Below are positions 49,600-61,788 of a DNA stretch of 64,000 nucleotides, in pieces. The first letter of the stretch is position 1; each line of letters starts with the position of its first letter. The notes under the pieces are model-generated. The model was given only the letters and a program-made list of their open reading frames with translations. It ran no database searches and was not told the DNA's origin. Both the position numbers and the translations under genes were made by a program. Where the stretch lies: NCBI GenBank assembly GCA_944548615.1, contig OX155961.1, positions 12,028,239 to 12,092,238 on the forward strand, read 5' to 3'. The DNA is from Micropterix aruncella (lineage: Eukaryota > Arthropoda > Insecta > Lepidoptera > Micropterigidae).

Positions 49600-51183
49600 T
49601 GAGGTTCCTAATAGTTTCGTGCAGCTTGGGTGGTGTTGAACAAAAATCTATGTCATCTTGACTGCACAACTCGCGGTTTAACTTCTATCTGGTAGCCTCC
49701 TTGAAGAGCGGCGTAGCCTGTCAGGGCGGCTGTGAGCTTCTGCCAAGGTTGTAATTTCTGCAGTCAGAGGCGGTTGGGATCAGAAGATCACGGATTCGGG
49801 GAAATAACTCGGGGTGAAACGGGCAGTTGGTGCACCATCCGGTTTGCTTGCAGTTCATATTTCCATCGTAGGTAGGGAACACTAAATGTAATCAGTTCTT
49901 CCCATAGACAAAGAAAACGAAGAATTTTAGAAATCTCCTGAATTAAAAAACAAACCCTGCTTCTCCCCAAATAAAAAAGCCAACCGACTATATTGGAAGG
50001 ATGATTCTCTAGAAATATTATCACCAAAATTAGAAGAACTTCGGCATCTTTTCCCATCGATGTGATATATTTGAGCTTCGTACTCGATCCAACTCGTTCC
50101 GTCCTCGATCATTCTCGATCTGTGCAAATAAGGCTAAAAATTGCAAATCTTGGCAGGGACTATGCGTTGAATCTGCAGCAACTTATGGTATACTAGCCGT
50201 CAGTACCGGTGCAGCCAAAGAGTCATTTCTTGGAGCACTGCTGTTCATAAACCATATATGCCTTAATTTGTCTAAATCCTTAGTCACCCAATTCGCAGCC
50301 TATACTAGACCTATATATAGTTCAAAAGGAGTATTGATACACTTATTGCCAATATCAATACATCTCTTGATGAAATAGATGATTGACGTTTAAAAAGATA
50401 ATTTTAAATTTTAAACACAAACATCATATCAACAAATTGACTATCGGTTATTAATTGGTGATCTGGATAAATTCCTTGGTTTACATCTAGCTAGACGATA
50501 AAGTGTCCTAGATTCTACAAACAAAACATATTAAATCCAAACTGTCGACATCCTTTATACTCCATCACCTATCAGGGATTCATAGATGGATCGATGGATG
50601 GATCTGCGCTATTATATCATACTGTGGTGGAACCGCAGCGCGTATCGTAGTGTGTTCAAATTACAAAGACGAGACATACGTACGATAGTGGACACTGAGA
50701 TCGCTTCATAAAACTAGCGATATTGACCATTTATCTAAGTTTTGCCCAAAAAGCTCTTTGCTAATTTTACCGCAATAAGAGCTTGGCACTAACCCATTAA
50801 GAATTTCATCAGCAAATACTCGTACAACCACGTTTTGAGTTACTAGTCTGTAGATACAGGCTACAGACAAAGACAGAAACCCTTAAAAATTTTAATCATT
50901 TGTATGTTGAACTGAAGAAAATCAAAATATTGAAATTTTGAAAAGATCCATTAAATACCCCTACAATCCATCGTGATAAAACACTCAATATTATAACAAT
51001 ATTAACCTAATTATGTACAAGCTTTTATTTTTGACTTTGCGATGTATGTTAGTTAGTATGTATCTATGTTTGTTTAGGTCAAATCTTGCAAGCTGAATTA
51101 GAACCATTTCATCTTATCCTATGAAATTGAAGTTTTCCACGTTGGTTGAGTTCCGATGGCAATTCATTTTTATGGTGAGCATG
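49600..51183. other. no intact gene; possible LINE relic
   Basis: Around 50595-50830 translation gives ALWWNRSAYRSVFKLQRRDI-like wording (ILWWN, FKLQRRDIRTIVDTE), reminiscent of the LINE thumb region, but broken by stops. A GGATCGATGGATGG repeat lies near 50588. Nothing else is supported. Confidence 0.35.
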
Positions 51184-51198
51184 ACCTGATTCTACAAC

Positions 51199-51860
51199 TT
51201 GCGGTTACAACTACAACGGGCGAGCCCGTCACCACAGGACGTTTTAACGATTTTCTCGTTCTATCGCCCTGCAGTGAACGTAGAAGACTTTGGACAGAAC
51301 AAATCCAACGTCCAGCTACGTCACAACCCGCAAGAAGCCAACGCCTTACCGCGAGATAGCCAGAGTTACCTGGCGGGCCGACTCTCGCGCCCTTGCTTCC
51401 AATTGTGACCAGATTTCTCCGGTCTCTCGATTGGTTCCGAGTTCGAGGTCGCTTGCGCGGTCCTCTCCCTTACGAAGCGGTGAAACGGTGTGAACCGAAT
51501 CTATCGCGGACCAAGGCGTCCTTTGCCCGACTCTGAACCGGGATCGGATGGCCAATGGTCATTTCGAGAGCAGTCGCCGTAAGGTAGACAACCACCCCCG
51601 CTCTATAGGAAACAATACAGTTCCCAGACTCCCCCGATTGTTAGTCGGAGAGCACAGTCGATTGGCTTGCGCCGCACGGTGCGCAGACCGTCCAGGAGCG
51701 CCAGAGGTTTGATTCCCAGGGGAGACTGGTTGACCCAGTGTCCTACCCAGGCCCGCACCCCATGCGTGGAGGCCATCGGATGGGTGTTGACCCGTGAGTG
51801 TGACCGACCCTGAACACATGGGTCATCGTGGCCACCTCATCATGTGCCCATTAACTCCCA
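51199..51860 (-). mobile_element. family G retroposon, full-length with 15-bp TSD
   Basis: A 662-bp reverse-oriented copy flanked by perfect 15-bp direct repeats ACCTGATTCTACAAC (51184-51198 and 51861-51875). It begins (window strand) TTGCGGTTACAACTACAACG and ends CATTAACTCCCA. It is inserted beside a minisatellite. This copy and the one at 19256 define the ends of the family. Confidence 0.92.
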
Positions 51861-51875
51861 ACCTGATTCTACAAC

Positions 51876-52090
51876 CAGGATCGGCTCCAGACGAGGCTAC
51901 TCTTCCACGGTCAAGAGGGCAGACACACAATTTTGCATACGCATTCAATTATGACAGCCCGTTCTAAATTTCACCATGACATGGCTGCTGCACCCAGGGT
52001 TGGCTCCCGACGAGCCAACGGTCTCCTCCTTAACGGTCAACAACACAGAAATGAAGTTTTGTATACGCATTCAATTATTTCTACCCGTTC
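51876..52090 (-). repeat. ~117-bp minisatellite, about 1.8 units
   Basis: Reverse complement of the array at 62.87-63.2 kb: ATACGCATTCAATTATGACA, then GCCCGTTCTAAATTTCACCATGAC and TTGGCTCCCGACGAG. Two units start near 51885 and 51993. Confidence 0.8.
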
Positions 52091-54460
52091 TAATTTCTTT
52101 TTTGGTTGGCTCGGGACACAGTATTTTTTTACTATTAATTTATATTGATAATTAATGTATCTTTTCTAAACAATAAAATATTGTAATTGAAATACAATTC
52201 TGTATTCTGTGAAGCTCGTGCCTAAATCACGGCTTCGACAGCCGCGAGGGCTATAGAAAGCGTATCATTGAATATTAAAATGCCTACAATGAATATTTCA
52301 TCGGCATAAATCCGAAAGCGACCTATTAAATATACCGTCAAATTGTATTCCGTTCCAGGTATTTGTGGAAGTTAAATAAAAGAAAATTTCCGCGAGGGAA
52401 AACGGGGGAAAATATTTGAAAATTGTCGAGCTTTGAATTAGTGAGAATGTTTGGATTTATTCGCCGACATTTTAATTCGTTTTTTTTGCATTTTTATTCT
52501 TTTGTTTATAAACGATTTAATGATTATGTTAATTCTTCAATATAATAATAGTGAGCTCATTAGTTAGTTGGTTAACGTGTCCGGGCCAGGTTAGGATATG
52601 TCTTTCCAGAGATATGCGGCCTGGGTGGTCTTGTTGCTCGTCTCTTGTAGGTCCTGGTGTGTGATGGGGGTTGACATCTTCATCCCGCAGAGTTCTGCAG
52701 TCGCATGTTGGATTCGCTGTGTAGCACTAGCGGACGAGATTGGCTCGGCATCTTATCACAGTGTCCTTTGGCCTTGTGGTATAAGGATAGGCCGGTACGT
52801 TTAGACTCAACGTTTCCAGGGACGCCCGATTGTTTATGGTCGCAAACCAGGCAGTCAAAACACAATTTTCGGGGAGGCTCCTTCCGTGTCCTATTCAATA
52901 TTATATTAGGATGTTAATAAGGAAAATTCACAGTTAGGTAATATTGCTGTCACTTCGAATTTCGAATTTACGAAAGTGAACTCATTGACGAAAGGATATC
53001 TGCCATTTTTATAAATACAGAAACCATCCTCCATCCTCCAGAAACCATCCTCCACGGTCATGGAAAGTGGTCTTCGTTTTCGAGAAGTTAATTTTAAATC
53101 CAACTTTTCGGTATTCCTCTTTTAGTTCTTTAACCAAGTCGTCGTGAATTTAATCTTCGACAATCTCTCTGTCAATGTTCGTACATTTTCCATAGCAGTT
53201 TAATTAAGTAGAAACGTTTTCTTAGGCTACAGTTAAACATTTTGGAGGGATCGCACCTTGTCATATGCGACTAGCAAGTTAATGATAATATATGATAATA
53301 GAAAAATAGAAAAAAATCAAATGAAATGGGAATTAAAATAAAAAATGAGAATAAAATGAAAATGATATAAATTGTTAAACATAGCATAATCTAAATGTGA
53401 TAATTATTGAAAAAGCCAGCATTGTTAGCTTCCGAAATATTAAGGTTTAAGTTGGTGACCCGGATTCATTCCTCCCGAGCTCATATAGCTTCATGTCTTT
53501 ATTGCTCATTGCTTCATTGCAAATACACATTTATTAAAAATCTTATACGAGTTCAAATGGATGGAATTGAATCTCATGGAAAACACAGAATAGTTGTAAA
53601 AGTAAACCCTAGGAATAGTCCTAAATATAAACCCTTGTCAGTAATCTTTTAGTAAGATACAAAAGTATTTTGAATACATTTGTATATTCCTTGTCGCACG
53701 CCATCAATGTAGGGTCCTGGTGGATTATTACCGCAAATAGCCGTTAGCTGGCGTAACGCAAGTAACGCAACAAGGCAATGGGTAAACATTGATTTGGTTA
53801 ATGCATATGCGTTTAATCAAACGACGCGTTCGCTCGTTAAGCCCCACCCTATTCTGCCCAGCTGTGCCTCTCTCTATACTCCAATTCAACGCAACGGCAG
53901 AGACGTGATTGTACTGTAGAGAGTGTATAAATAGTAATTTTAACTGAAAATAAGAAATAAACGTATTTGAGATGTGGGTGTATCGGAGAATGCTCAAAAT
54001 ATCGAGGGTTCAGAAGGTTCGAAATACAACAGTCATTTAAAGCGGCATGATACCTGGGAACGACCATATCTGAAGAATTTTAGTTTTATGAGTTTTTAAA
54101 AAATCATAAGCATTAATTTAAAAAAGTTTCTAAGTGAATCCCTCGATAAGGAACCAATTTAAAATTTAGACTAAAAAAGTTGCTCATCGCGTTGGACATT
54201 AAGGCTTTAAACTGACTTCGAAAACTTTCAGGCGCGTTTACTCCTACAATGTAAGCGGTGAGTGTGTTATATTATAATTTATAATATTGACTGGTTAATT
54301 CTCTAGGGCAGCACTTAGCCATTTTTTTATTTATGCTCTAAATTAATTAAAACGTGAGAGCGCTCTGAGAGTTACGCTAAATATACTTTGCCATTACCAC
54401 CCTTATACCTTCACTGCGTAAAGATAGTTTTTCTGTGCTAGCGCTGCGATAGAGCATTTA
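52091..54460. other. no gene seen
   Basis: Short open frames (52598-52804, 53407-53652 and others) have no recognisable domain. The stretch 52960-53060 has a small CATCCTCCA repeat. No transposon ends were identified. Confidence 0.4.
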
Positions 54461-54462
54461 GT

Positions 54463-54635
54463 ATGCGCCTGGTGGCAGGCACAGAGGAATTCAAAATCAT
54501 AAAGAGACGCAAGCTTGAATACTTCGGCCACATAATGCGCAACTCCAATTACGAACTCCTGCAAATAATAACCAAGGGGAAAATTGAAGGCAAGAGGATG
54601 GCTGCAAAATCTACGCCTACTGTCTCCAAAGCAGT
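54463..54635 (+). pseudogene. LINE (endonuclease-RT type) C-terminal fragment
   Basis: Translation gives EFKIIKRRKLEYFGHIMRN, then SNYELLQIITKGKIEGKR, and after a one-base shift RGWLQNLR. The string KRRKLEYFGHIMR...YELLQ...GKIEGKR followed by SWL.NLR is characteristic of the C-terminus of RTE-like endonuclease/reverse transcriptase proteins common in insects. It is cut at its right end by a family G fragment. Confidence 0.75.
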
Positions 54636-54982
54636 GGTTGACCTGTCGTCAACCACTCTTGAAATTACCATTATGCTACCTGATCCTGAATTCAGAGCCG
54701 GGCAAAAGATGCCTTTGCTCCGGGATAGATTCAAACTTAGTCACCGCTGAGCATACGGCAGGTAGAGGTCGCCCAAGTGACTTGTGACTAGTGGGGAGGT
54801 AGGAGGTGTTCTGATGGTTAATTCCAGACGAAGAAATTCTTCCAAAATTGGTATTCAGGGGGCGAGGCTGCCAACTCGGTACCTTTCCCGGTGTCCTGCC
54901 GTAAGGCGTTGGCCTCTGACGGGCTCGTGGAATTGCTGGACGGTAGGTTTGTAGTTACCGTCCTAAATTCTTCTACGCTCAT
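54633..54982 (+). mobile_element. family G retroposon, diverged 3' part
   Basis: Retains TTCAGAGCCGGGCAAAAGATGC, then GGATAGATTC, CCGTAAGGCGTTGGCCTCTG, and TTCTTCTACGCTCA in family order, with large divergence and small deletions. No target duplication was seen. Confidence 0.65.
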
Positions 54983-55139
54983 ATAGGCCGTGTTTCATTG
55001 TTATCTTTATTTTAATATTTTTTAATACATATGATATGAAAATTAGCGATGCATATTTATTGTAAATGCTTTGGTAAATTAAATAAATAAATAGAATAGG
55101 TTAGGTTTAAATAAATAAATTATAATATCAAATGGAATA

Positions 55140-55430
55140 TGTACCTGTCACAAATACTTCAAAATTTACACCTGTACGCACGGTGAACTACAATAGCAAT
55201 GTCAAATGTCATGCTGTTTAGAGAACCAGCTTACCATGCAAATATCATAATTAACAGTCTGGTTGGTAGGACGATCAAAAGATTGAACAATCTGCCATCT
55301 GAAATAAACATTTCTAGCACTTTTCTGTGGCATTTAAAGAAAGAATGCCTCTTCAATTCAACACAAAGTAATGCAAAATATATGAAGTTTGAGAAAATTT
55401 ATACACTAAGAGTTATTATTAAATAAATCA
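55140..55430 (+). pseudogene. Jockey-like LINE C-terminal fragment
   Basis: NYNSNVKCHAV-like residues are followed by VGRTIKRLNNLPSEINISST, then FLWHLKKECLF. This is the R..K.lN.LP.ei...S...F...Lk..L ending shared by Jockey/CR1-type LINE proteins. RT is absent. One stop and a shift separate the first part. Confidence 0.6.
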
Positions 55431-56509
55431 TAACATAATCATAAAAAAACCAAATTGGATTTCTGTCATTTTCATAAATAAAGTGTTGAGTAAGCACACA
55501 CAAAACTAAATGTCTACCTTAGAACAGGTCCCGACTTAGTTAGGTGAGATTGCCACTAAACTATGCGATGAATTCATTTCTGGGATCGACTCAGTAGTAG
55601 TAGTATTAGTAAATGGTAGTGTCTCCAGTAAATGAACTCTTAGAAATCCCTTAACTTTGAAAAATCAACTTTAGCGATGTCGGTGCCAAGTTATTTACAT
55701 ACATCTGTTAAAATATAATTGTTAATAATTAAACATTATTCCGTTACTTCGTTTTCTTAGATGTTCTGTTTAGTTTTTGAAATATTCAACAATTTATCAA
55801 GAAGGATCTCAAAACACCTGTTAATGAACAGCAATTTCCGTAAATGAACATAATAAAACCCAATAATTTAACAGTAAATACTTTTCAAATACATAAGAAT
55901 TAAAAATCAACCAAAACATTTTTTTGCGGTGTGTATTTCAGAATAATTTTTGTAACAATCTTTTTAAGTTATATTGACATATGTACTAAAAATATTTTAA
56001 AAATTCCAACTTAAAGGCAAATGAATGAAGGTTCATTCCCTAGTTTTTCTGCATTTTTGTGAACTAGTAATGAAACACTCAATTTTTCTCATAACGGACC
56101 AAAATCAAAGTGATATTCATGGATTATTCAAAGAACGGAACTGTTTCTCACTGAAACTTAAAATATGAATAAAAAGTCATGACTACAGTACAGTGTCTCA
56201 CCTCGTGCCGTAAATTCCAGCACATAGATACGGATCACACGATGAACACGTCAACTTTAGGTGAATGTCACGTCAAAAGTGAACAGTGACAGGTTAAAGG
56301 CGTGTTGCCATATTACTAAACAAAAATGTTGCTACTGAAAGAAAAATATCTAATATTTTTCAGACTCACAGTTTTATTAATTTTCGGCAAAAACTACGTT
56401 TTGTTCATTCATTAAGGTTCGTTCATTCACTGGAGACATTACCCTAGATACCTGATATATTGGGTGTGTATCTAATCTACCTGACCCAGTGGTTATCTAC
56501 AACTTACTC
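55431..56509. other. no gene seen
   Basis: AT-rich sequence with scattered low-complexity runs. No repeat shared with the rest of the window was noticed. Confidence 0.4.
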
Positions 56510-56840
56510 GTTTTTAACACGCTTTTATTAGGTCGACCTGTATGTAACTAACTATGTAATGGAATCTAAGGTAACTAATTTAACCATCTTCCAAGGATCG
56601 TAGCGTCATGAAAATTGGCAGCTGTATGTAGTTCTGATGACAATACAATAATATGAACATCGTATCATAGCTGTGTTTGGACTTGTTAGAAAAGTCTTGG
56701 AAAGAACTTTGACCACTATTAGGTTTCAAGATCTGATGATGAAGCCGGAAGATAGGCACCGGAAGATATCTGAATATCGTATCATAGCCCAAAAGCGTGT
56801 TTTTAGTGTTTTTTTTAAACTATTAAATTTAATGAGATTT
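56510..56840 (-). repeat. dispersed repeat, second member of an inverted pair
   Basis: Reverse complement of 15520-15895, starting AACACGCTTTTATTAGGTCG and including TGTATGTAACTAACTATGTAATGG, GGCAGCTGTATGTAGTTCTG, AAGTCTTGGAAAGAACTTTG and GATGATGAAGCCGGAAGAT. It differs by a deletion near 56655 and an extra CACCGGAAGATATCTG. Confidence 0.85.
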
Positions 56841-58049
56841 TTAAGATATAAGGCAAGCCGGGTTTTTAGGCTTGCATGAAGGAACAGCAACTGGTTGTAC
56901 ATATGACATTATTGAGTTTTATCTTTTATTTGCCTAATTTTGATATAAATAGATTTTAACCATATTTCTAAATATGTACTTTAATTTATTCTTATAATAA
57001 GTATGTAGCGCGTTGGAGTTGCTTGAAAACACGTAACCTGTTATGCTATGCATTTCATACTTTATACAAAATAAATAAATAAATCAAACTAAAGTTAATA
57101 CCAATAATCCAGAATATAATGGACGACAAAAGCGAGAAAGACAGATACAAACACAATAAAATATATTATTTACTACTCTCTCACAAATCTAGATCCTCAC
57201 CGTCCTATTTGCATCAGCTTTGAGTTGCTAGTATATTGGTTGATTGATTTACCATTTTTTCCCATCCTTAATAGCAGGTGCTCCTCCATCATAATAAATA
57301 CGCTGCCTGGTGTATTCGGTTTACCGTCTCAGGAGCACTCCTGTCACAATTCATTCATGCAATAAATCGTGTGTGTTGCAGGGATCAGGGTTTTCGCCAT
57401 ATTATGTAAATCTAGGCATATTTTACCCTTTTACACACATTGTAAAATAAGTTGACCAAACTACCATCGACCTCTCTCTACGCACAATCCATGGTTGAAT
57501 GCTATCGTTTCCAATTTGAGCCTAAAGTGCAGTAGCTTCCTGTTCAGCCTATAGTGGAAATTAACAATTGTAACGACGTGATAAACAGTTTTTTTAAAAG
57601 CTTTTGCAGATATCGATCGAGAATAATACGCAATTCAATAAGTCACGGAACGAAATAACTTTCCCATAGATGTGTACCATTGAAAGTTGAAGCAGTGGCA
57701 GCTCTTGCTACAGGATAAGTTGAAAATAAAGGATCTACGAAGGCTATTAGCGGTAGGTTATAAAGACATTTTAATGACAATTTTATGGGAGCGTCTCGTT
57801 CTCAAAAGTTTTAATGGCCGCCCATTAACTCTAACGCATTAACACGACAACTGACGAAATTAAATAATTATATTAATATAATATAAAATAAAATAATACC
57901 TAATTTTGTTTACTTCAAAGCTTCCGGGACAGTGTGATTCTTATATAATTGTATAATTGGGTTGTATAAGAATTTAAGTTTTAATTGAATTTCAAAAATC
58001 CCTGGTTTTCAGGGATATTTGATTTTCCCTAAAATCGGAAATTACCTGT
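56841..58049. other. no gene seen
   Basis: AT-rich intergenic-type sequence; no coding or repeat call is supported. Confidence 0.4.
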
Positions 58050-58845
58050 CCAACTTAGAACCGTCCAAATAAGTTTGAACACATTTCCTACGATGATAGA
58101 TTCAGATGCTTTATCTTTGGTGGGTAGTTTTAATGTGGAAAAGTGACAACCATTCATTTCACATTCCGCTCTAGCGTATTGCCCTCACGAACATATTGTC
58201 TTGTTCACGTATTGTCTTGTTCACATGAACTAATTTCCGATTTTAGTTCACGATGAAAACAATGAGCCCAATGTCATCATATAAAATTCCTATATACAAT
58301 AGAATGGTAAAAAAAGGTGTAAATGTTTTCAAACGTAAACCCATTTAAATCTCAATTACTTTATTTTTTATTTCATTATATATTTTTTTCGAAAAAAAAA
58401 CCTCAAAATTTTTGGTGATTTTATCTGAAAAAGAAATGAAATTTGATTTTTTAAACTCTTTTAGAGAATTTGTGAATTGACTGTCTTGGAAATTGACAAG
58501 GGGCTTAAAAATCGTAATATAAAAATCATTAAGTCATTTTGGCTCGATTTTATCGAATGTGAATTTATCTTATAAAGGAATGAATTTTTGAAAGATGTAT
58601 AACTCTTTTAAAGGGTTTGTTGATTGACTGTCTTGGAAATTGACAAAGGGATTACAAATCGTCATTTCAAAACTACCTGTCGAACTTATAGCCGTCCGAA
58701 TAAGTTTGAACACATTTCCTTAGTAGTAGATTCAGTGTGAGAACCGTTCATTTCACATTCCGCTTTTTATTAACGTATTGCCATGATGTTCACATGAACC
58801 AATTACCGATTTTAGTTCATGAGGAAACGCAATCGAGCCCAATGT
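58050..58845. repeat. two related blocks of TIR family Q with internal tandem repeat
   Basis: Blocks ending at about 58269 and 58845 both read GTCC(A/G)AATAAGTTTGAACACA, then TTTCC, ATTTCACATTCCGCT, CACATGAACTAATT-like sequence, CCGATTTTAGTTCA, and AGCCCAAT. They are reverse-complement relatives of the element at 59309-59614. Between them AACTCTTTTA, then TTGACTGTCTTGGAAATTGACAA, is present twice with a 147-bp period (58455 and 58602). Confidence 0.7.
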
Positions 58846-59308
58846 GTTACTTGGCGCATATTCTCCCCCTTTCCCCAAAACTTATTTATTTCCAAATTCA
58901 TATTAATTTATTCATTTTCAAACTTACAATAATTATAATCTACAATTCTCAAACCTAACTAAGCTTCCGCCCGTTCTAAGGTGGACAAATTATTTTAATC
59001 GTTATCATTTCGTTGAATCTTTTAAACATCATCGTACCTGGTTGTAATAAAAATGCCTTAATTACCTACATAAAAGTCGAAACAAAATATCATGAAATGA
59101 TCGATTAATCTACCAATAGTAAGCAAGTATTTTAGAATATATGAAAATTTAAAAAGGAAGTATCAATAATAGTCAAAATATATATAAAAATGTAAAAATT
59201 ATTATTTAAAAAATTGTCAAGAATAATCCTCAATTTATTCAAATTAATAAACGACAATAAAATAATAATAAAATGAGAAGAAAAAATATTAAAAATACAC
59301 ACGGAGAT
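58846..59308. other. no gene seen; dispersed repeats
   Basis: Contains the LINE-tail-like repeat shared with 6755-6805, and from about 59165 the segment shared with 36510-36636 that precedes family P MITEs. Confidence 0.55.
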
Positions 59309-59614
59309 AATGGACTCGATTGCGTTTCTCTTGAACTAAAATCGGAAATTAGTTCATTTGAACGAGACAGAGCAGTACCTACGTCAGAGCGGAGTGTGAA
59401 ATTAACGGTTGTCACTTTACCGCATTAAAACTACCCACCGAAGGTAAAACAGCTAAATCTAACACCGCATGAAATGTGTTCAAACTTATTCGGGCGTCTA
59501 TAGTTAGGGTATTTTTGATGTGAAAAAATCGACGATAGTTCATTTCATATGTCTCGTTCGGTTGAACTAAGTCCTATTCTATGTAGCTCACGAAGAAACG
59601 CAATCGGGCCCAAT
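59309..59614. mobile_element. TIR MITE family Q nested beside a family P MITE
   Basis: 306 bp with inverted ends AATGGACTCGATTGCGTTTC and the complement of GAAACGCAATCGGGCCCAAT. It splits a sequence that is continuous at 36.6 and 43.7 kb (ACACACGGAAATAATATTATTAA), so it inserted after that dispersed repeat. No protein is encoded. Confidence 0.75.
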
Positions 59615-59619
59615 ATTAA

Positions 59620-60004
59620 TAGGGTGAGTTTTTAATTAGTGAAGTCCTTGAAATGGGTGAATCAGTACGAGCAAATAAGCAACTTTTGTCGTTTATTTTG
59701 GGAAAAACAAAAAGGAAAGTTTCTATTTTAATATATTTTTTGGTAAATTTGAAAAATCTGACTGATATATAAAAGTTTAACAAGCGCTGGGCGCGCTGCG
59801 CCATCTAGCAATAGGTAAAATATCGCGAATAAAACAGCATTCGCGATATTTTACCTACCGTTACATGGCGCAACGTGCTCAAATCTTTTTACACTATTTT
59901 TCAAAATATTTTTTTTTGTGTTTTCCCCAAAAAAAAATGTTAGTCGCTTATTTGCTGGTACTGTTTCATCCTTCAAGGATGTCACTAATTAAAAACTCAC
60001 CCTG
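59620..60004. mobile_element. palindromic MITE family P
   Basis: Ends match as inverted repeats over about 65 bp (AGGGTGAGTTTTTAATTAGT, then CCTTGAA and GAATCAGTAC). The inner dyad CGCCATCTAGCAATAGGTAA, then ATATCGCGAAT pairs with ATTCGCGATATTTTACCTAC. TA follows the right end. Confidence 0.8.
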
Positions 60005-60100
60005 TATGATACATAGTCACTACATTATTCCAGTTTATTAAAAAAAGATGATTTTAATTTTGAAATCAATTTATAATTTTGAGGGACATATATAAGAAGG

Positions 60101-60168
60101 TTTTGAAGATTTTGAAGATTTTGAAGAAGAGAAGATAAGAAGGTTTTGAAGGGTTTGAAGATTTTGAG
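60101..60168. repeat. GAAGATTTT simple repeat
   Basis: Imperfect tandem GAAGATTTT/GAAGGGTTT units. Confidence 0.8.
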
Positions 60169-60711
60169 ACACATATATATCGGTTTTTTTAAGTAAAAGT
60201 TGATCAGCTAAAAACGCCCTCTTTCTTCGCCGATTGCTAAATAAAACTGTTAGAATTCCGAAGCAGAGCCTGTCATCAATAAGACCAAATCCCCTATATA
60301 CCCGCATAAATAAAGGAAGAAAATCCCATTGAACGAGCCCCGAACGGCAATGCTAAGTTCTCTTTCTTGTTGTTGCTTTTTCATATTCCATTCGGTATAT
60401 CGCAGAGGTCGTTTCTTATGTAATATTTCCTTGCCGTTTAATGCGACCGAAGGAACCGCTTTGAACCCCGAACCGGATTAGGAACCGGGATAAAACAACT
60501 TTTTCTTCGTCGATTCCCTGTAAAAATATATGTATATTCATTTTCGGGAACAGGTGAAACGATAAACATCACCACGGTATACCTTCAACCAATTTGAAAT
60601 GTCTACTTTAAATGACTTTACAATATTAGTGGTACTACAGTTTCCAGAAAGTCGATAACTGACATATATGTAACGCTACAATCTCATGACATGTCACTCA
60701 GTTACAAAATA

Positions 60712-61113
60712 CAGGTGAGTTTTAATTGACCGGCAACCTTAAAGTGGTTAAATCAGTACAAGAAAACAAACAACTTTTAATAAAAAAAACATTTGAAAAA
60801 AGTCTTTTTTTTGCGAACTTTGAACAATATAACTTTTGAATAAAAGTTTGACAAGCGTTGAGCGCACAGCACGATATAGCGGCAGGTAAAATATCGCGAA
60901 TAAACAATATTATCGATATTTTATCTACTGCTAGATGGGGCAGCACGCTCGACGCGTTTTATACTTGTTTTTAAAGAATATATTTTTTTCAAAATTTCAA
61001 CAAAGAAAAATATTTTGCAATATATATTTACATTTTTAAAAAATCAAACATTGCTTATTTGCTCGTAATGATTCACCGACTTCAAGGATGCCGGTTAATT
61101 AAAACTCAGCCTG
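60712..61113. mobile_element. palindromic MITE family P, clean TA duplication
   Basis: 402 bp starting CAGGTGAGTTTTAATT and ending AATTAAAACTCAGCCTG, with TA at both flanks (60710-60711 and 61114-61115), as for Tc1/mariner-type insertions. The inner dyad AGGTAAAATATCGCGAATAA pairs with TTATCGATATTTTATCTACT. Confidence 0.85.
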
Positions 61114-61480
61114 TAGATACAATGGTGGATTGAAAAATTCGCAACATAAGACCAAGAAAGGAAATGCTTTATTTTAACAAATATGTAAAGTTTTCAACAT
61201 ATTTATCCCCGACTCAACACATTGCTTCTACATTTATCTAACAATAGCTGTCAATAAATCAAAATGTCGTGTTACAGATTAGCTGAACTTAATTTATGAT
61301 TTTATGAAAGTAATACAATGAATACAAAATAAATATTAAGTTCACTACTTTATTAGGATAATAACACAAAGAAATATAAAAGTACAAAAATTAAGTATAT
61401 CAATCGCGTGTCAGCAAGACATCATTTAATTAAACTATTTACATATTGTGCAGCATGGGATGCACTCGGTTTAATTCTCT
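61114..61480. other. no gene seen; downstream part of a Helitron remnant
   Basis: Lies 3' of the minus-strand helicase fragment. I could not find a CTAG-type Helitron end here. Confidence 0.4.
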
Positions 61481-61606
61481 TCATTGAAGCACCTTGTGAT
61501 ACACGAATTTTTTTGTTTTTTTATCAGGCGCAAGAACAAATAAAGCGGATGATTTGCCAACACGTGAATATGCCACGTACAACTGACAATGAGAAAAACA
61601 CGGATT
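61481..61606 (-). pseudogene. Helitron helicase, last ~41 codons
   Basis: Minus-strand translation SHCQLYVAYSRVGKSSALF, then VLAPDKKTKKFVYHKVLQ and TGA (61481-61483). This is the C-terminus of the PIF1-like helicase domain of Helitron Rep/Hel proteins, where QLYVA.SRVG is motif VI with its arginine finger. The rest of the protein is absent: upstream on that strand the sequence changes abruptly at about 61607 into non-coding Helitron-end sequence. It is a dead fragment but identifies the surrounding DNA as Helitron-derived. Confidence 0.88.
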
Positions 61607-61788
61607 TACATTTTGTATGGGAAAATGTTTTTTCTTTTATTTTAAATTTTCGTCAATGTTCGTTTTTATTAGTTATTCTGCTATTCGGGACGGAGACAAA
61701 TACTACAAATAAAAAACCATGAAAATCGGTCCAGAAGTTCTCGAGTTATAAGTGTTCGAACAAACCCGACTTTGTTTTATATATTCTA

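Noticed and set aside
52680..52898. Minus-strand frame with HKQSGVPGNVES resembling the HSGVPGNE motif of RNase H
   Set aside because: Only about ten residues match, with no other RNase H motif nearby; too weak to call.
58455..58665. Repeated 65-bp block considered as CRISPR-like
   Set aside because: Only two diverged copies in eukaryotic DNA; ordinary tandem duplication.
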